Of a stretch of DNA of 64,000 bases, positions 62,735 to 64,000 are shown piece by piece. The notes below the pieces were generated by a model, which had not been told where the DNA came from, made no database searches, and was given only the letters and a program-made list of their open reading frames with translations. The position numbers were made by a program, and so were the translations under genes. The stretch covers positions 50,001 to 114,000 of the forward strand of contig JAXRKP010000249.1 in assembly GCA_037039925.1 (NCBI GenBank), read 5' to 3'. The stretch comes from Doris montereyensis (lineage: Eukaryota; Mollusca; Gastropoda; Nudibranchia; Dorididae). Numbering within the stretch: position 1 is the first letter of the stretch; the number at the start of each line of letters is the position of its first letter.

Positions 62735-64000
62735 ATATTATGATGATATGGTGTGTGTTAAGTGTTTGATATTCATTAGGGTACTGGGTGTTATATATCT
62801 GCTTATGCTGGTCTCTCAGTGGTGGTCTGGGCAACTACCCTATGTTCAAGACCTTTATGCGTGACCGAAGAGATGACCCTGTTAACCTAGACCACATGGT
62901 CCAGGAACAAAACACAATGGATCTAGAGGAGACTACCTCGATAATAGCACTTCTGTGCTGTCATATACCCTCTGTGGCTCATGGAGGGGACTGAAGGACA
63001 CATGGAAGCAGGGCGGGATAGGATCAAGACTACTCAGGGAAATGGAAATCTTCGTAAAGGTGCAGTGACTCAGGACTTGACAAGCCTTTATCTTTTACAT
63101 CTTTGGCCTATATAACTTGCCTGAAACTGCACAGAAGGCATTGCCAGTAGACAGCAGGTTGCAGGGATTGGGCACAGTAAACGCTACCTAGACTACAGGA
63201 CCCTTGGGAGATTGGAGACTATATTTGCTTTCACTTACAGATGCTTCCATGTCCAACAGTTCCCTTAGGGGTATTAAAGTAAAGAAGTCCATAGACTCCC
63301 CAACTCTACAATGCCAATGATAGTGATAAGTATTGTCATTTGATGGAAGATATTGGTTTTCTTCATTTTTATTTTTAGTATTACATCGCTGTTGTATCAT
63401 TAATTGTCATGATAATGATGATGTGAAAAGTATTATTGCTGTTATTATTATTATAAGTATCAGCTTTTAATCCTTCTCGGTGTTTAGTTGTAGCTCATTT
63501 ACATTCACTACATTGTCTGTCTTGTACACGAAATACACAACTACCATTTGACTAATATGAGGCAATACAACATACTGCAAGTTGGGAGAACTTTTAGTGT
63601 AACGGTAAAATCATGTTTGTAGGGTTTTGAGCGCTCAGGTCTGTTTTTAAGTTTGAAAAGATAGGCAGCTATGTATTGTTGCCCCTCTCTTTCTTAAGAG
63701 AGAAAAAAAGAGTTGAGGTTGAATGACAGAATGGGAAAGAAAACGAGTTGATTGCAGCGTGTTTGAACCCTTTTACATGTACACAGGTTTTATTGATCTT
63801 TTAAGTCCACTTTGGATGGCTGTGATCTTACTTATTATTACTATTAGTGTTTATGCAGATTGCAGGGATAATTGATGTTTTTATGGTAGTCAATTATTTT
63901 ATTCTTTGTTAAGCAGATTGATATAAATATATTTTTCCGTAACATGATAAAATTGGAAAGGTTTCTTTTTTCTTTTCTTTTTCTTATTATCTGGAAAGGG
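62735..64000. other. No recognisable gene
   Basis: Slightly GC-richer at 62800-63200 but with no supported frame. Otherwise AT-rich. Confidence 0.35.

Overview
This is a 64 kb window of animal nuclear DNA. It is gene-poor, intron-rich and full of decayed transposons, tRNA-derived SINEs, long (GA)n/(CT)n tracts and minisatellites. Split genes with GT-AG introns and Jockey/CR1-type LINEs exclude a prokaryote. The repeat style suggests a lophotrochozoan, probably a mollusc, but no single marker fixes the species.

Only two host genes can be supported. They are divergent, with start codons 386 bp apart. On the minus strand, from 45504 down to 21297, lies a 12-exon MBOAT1/2-type lysophospholipid acyltransferase. 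On the plus strand, from 45891 to 59672, lies a 6-exon AIG1/ADTRP-family gene whose 235-codon frame is intact. Both encode multi-pass membrane proteins of lipid metabolism: one re-acylates lysophospholipids, the other belongs to the FAHFA-hydrolase family. They probably share the short promoter between them, which carries CCAAT-, ETS- and CRE-like sites. The AIG1 frame has no breaks. The MBOAT exons keep canonical splice sites and the catalytic Asn/His, but show four small apparent deletions that break the frame.

Region by region: 0-5 kb holds fossils of a hAT (ZBED5-like) transposase, a Ty3/gypsy pol and a Tc1-like transposase around a GA/AT microsatellite. 5.5-10.6 kb holds LINE remains, including one nearly full-length element with 5' monomer repeats and a GAAA tail. 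10.6-18 kb is mostly non-coding with SINEs. 18-20.4 kb is a 24-bp minisatellite. 21.3-45.5 kb is the MBOAT gene. Its introns hold a 27-bp minisatellite, a 770-bp GA tract fused to a 4-kb 48-bp minisatellite, fold-back SINE pairs, a piggyBac element with intact ends, and LINE pieces. 45.9-59.7 kb is the AIG1-like gene. Its introns hold a CR1-like LINE, SINEs with (CT)n tails, a sense/antisense LINE pair and a reverse-oriented LINE. 59.7-64 kb is non-coding with dispersed repeats.

I found no clearly new biological system. The most interesting signals are the divergent lipid-gene pair, the clustered frame breaks in the MBOAT gene, SINE tails that appear to seed microsatellites, and several inverted-repeat structures inside transcribed introns.
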